Of a stretch of DNA of 42,853 bases, positions 42,813-42,853 are shown piece after piece. Numbering within the stretch: position 1 is the stretch's first letter; each line of letters starts with the position of its first letter. The DNA lies in NCBI GenBank assembly GCA_947474545.1, contig CANJJI010000019.1, positions 1 to 42,853 of the forward strand, given 5' to 3'. A program made the translations under genes and the position numbers. The notes under the pieces were generated by a model. The model saw only the letters and a program-made list of their open reading frames with translations. It had not been told where the DNA came from and ran no database searches. The stretch comes from Beijerinckiaceae bacterium (GTDB lineage: Bacteria; Pseudomonadota; Alphaproteobacteria; Rhizobiales; Beijerinckiaceae).

Positions 42813-42853
42813 ATGAACAAAGATACCACGAAGCCGGCCTACGTTGTAGGCGA
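42813..42853 (+). CDS. Partial gene start, possible transposase (runs off the window)
   Basis: ATG 42813 with GGAG eight bases upstream, then 13 codons reading MNKDTTKPAYVVG to the edge. Too short to assign a family. Its position behind a structured leader at the edge of an insertion suggests a transposase or other element gene, which is inference only. Confidence 0.4.
   Translation, partial: MNKDTTKPAYVVG

Larger units (their letters stand above)
42721..42853 (+). mobile_element. Edge of a probable insertion sequence
   Basis: From about 42720 to the window end the sequence is unrelated to the OmpA-like repeats and breaks that gene. It has the layout of an IS end: a short untranslated region with strong secondary structure, then an outward-reading gene start at 42813. 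The family is not identified, and the exact junction (about 42705-42725), terminal repeat and target duplication cannot be set without the other end. Confidence 0.5.

Overview
The window looks like chromosome from an alphaproteobacterium of the order Hyphomicrobiales (Rhizobiales). The strongest evidence is the gene order slt-like / dapA / smpB / UDG / NYN / rpoZ / rsh / ABC transporter / pdxJ / acpS / lepB / rnc / era / recO / parC, which is typical of that order. A GTTC-N7-GTTC LexA-type site and moderately high GC content agree with this. Genus cannot be fixed from the sequence alone.

Bases 1-8200 are an accessory region. It holds a Tat-exported amidohydrolase, a VanX-like D-Ala-D-Ala dipeptidase, an exported alpha/beta hydrolase, a flavin-dependent LLM monooxygenase, an RDD membrane protein, a Bug-type solute-binding protein, a 584-bp nest of palindromic repeats, and a basic protein of unknown function behind what looks like an SOS promoter. 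Bases 8325-10647 carry aroQ-accB-accC (chorismate and fatty-acid precursor supply), overlapping by 4 bp at aroQ/accB and nearly touching at accB/accC. Bases 11088-14829 hold a probable catabolic island: an FAH-family hydrolase with a small membrane protein, facing an operon of a divergent PanB-like enzyme, an alpha/beta hydrolase with cysteine in the nucleophile position, and a 2-keto-4-pentenoate-hydratase-like enzyme.

Bases 15056-34404 are mostly housekeeping: the N-end-rule transferase bpt, a GST, parC, a tiny secreted protein, recO, an inserted MFS exporter, era, rnc, two tandem but dissimilar signal peptidases, acpS, pdxJ, an ABC exporter, the bifunctional (p)ppGpp enzyme rsh, rpoZ, a NYN-domain protein, a family-5-like uracil-DNA glycosylase, smpB, a PaiB-like flavoprotein and dapA. 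Many neighbours overlap by about 4 bp, so translational coupling is likely. Bases 34650-38108 encode a lytic transglycosylase and an alpha/beta hydrolase.

Bases 38151-42853 are the most unusual part. A multi-repeat OmpA-type envelope gene has lost its 5' end to what appears to be a mobile element. The downstream gene, a membrane protein with four helix-hairpin-helix-like units, is cut in two by one in-frame amber codon at a tryptophan conserved in its other units. The element's first gene starts at the window edge behind a three-way-junction fold that buries its ribosome binding site. This envelope operon therefore seems to be decaying. The other signal worth follow-up is the SOS-type promoter at 7436-7476.
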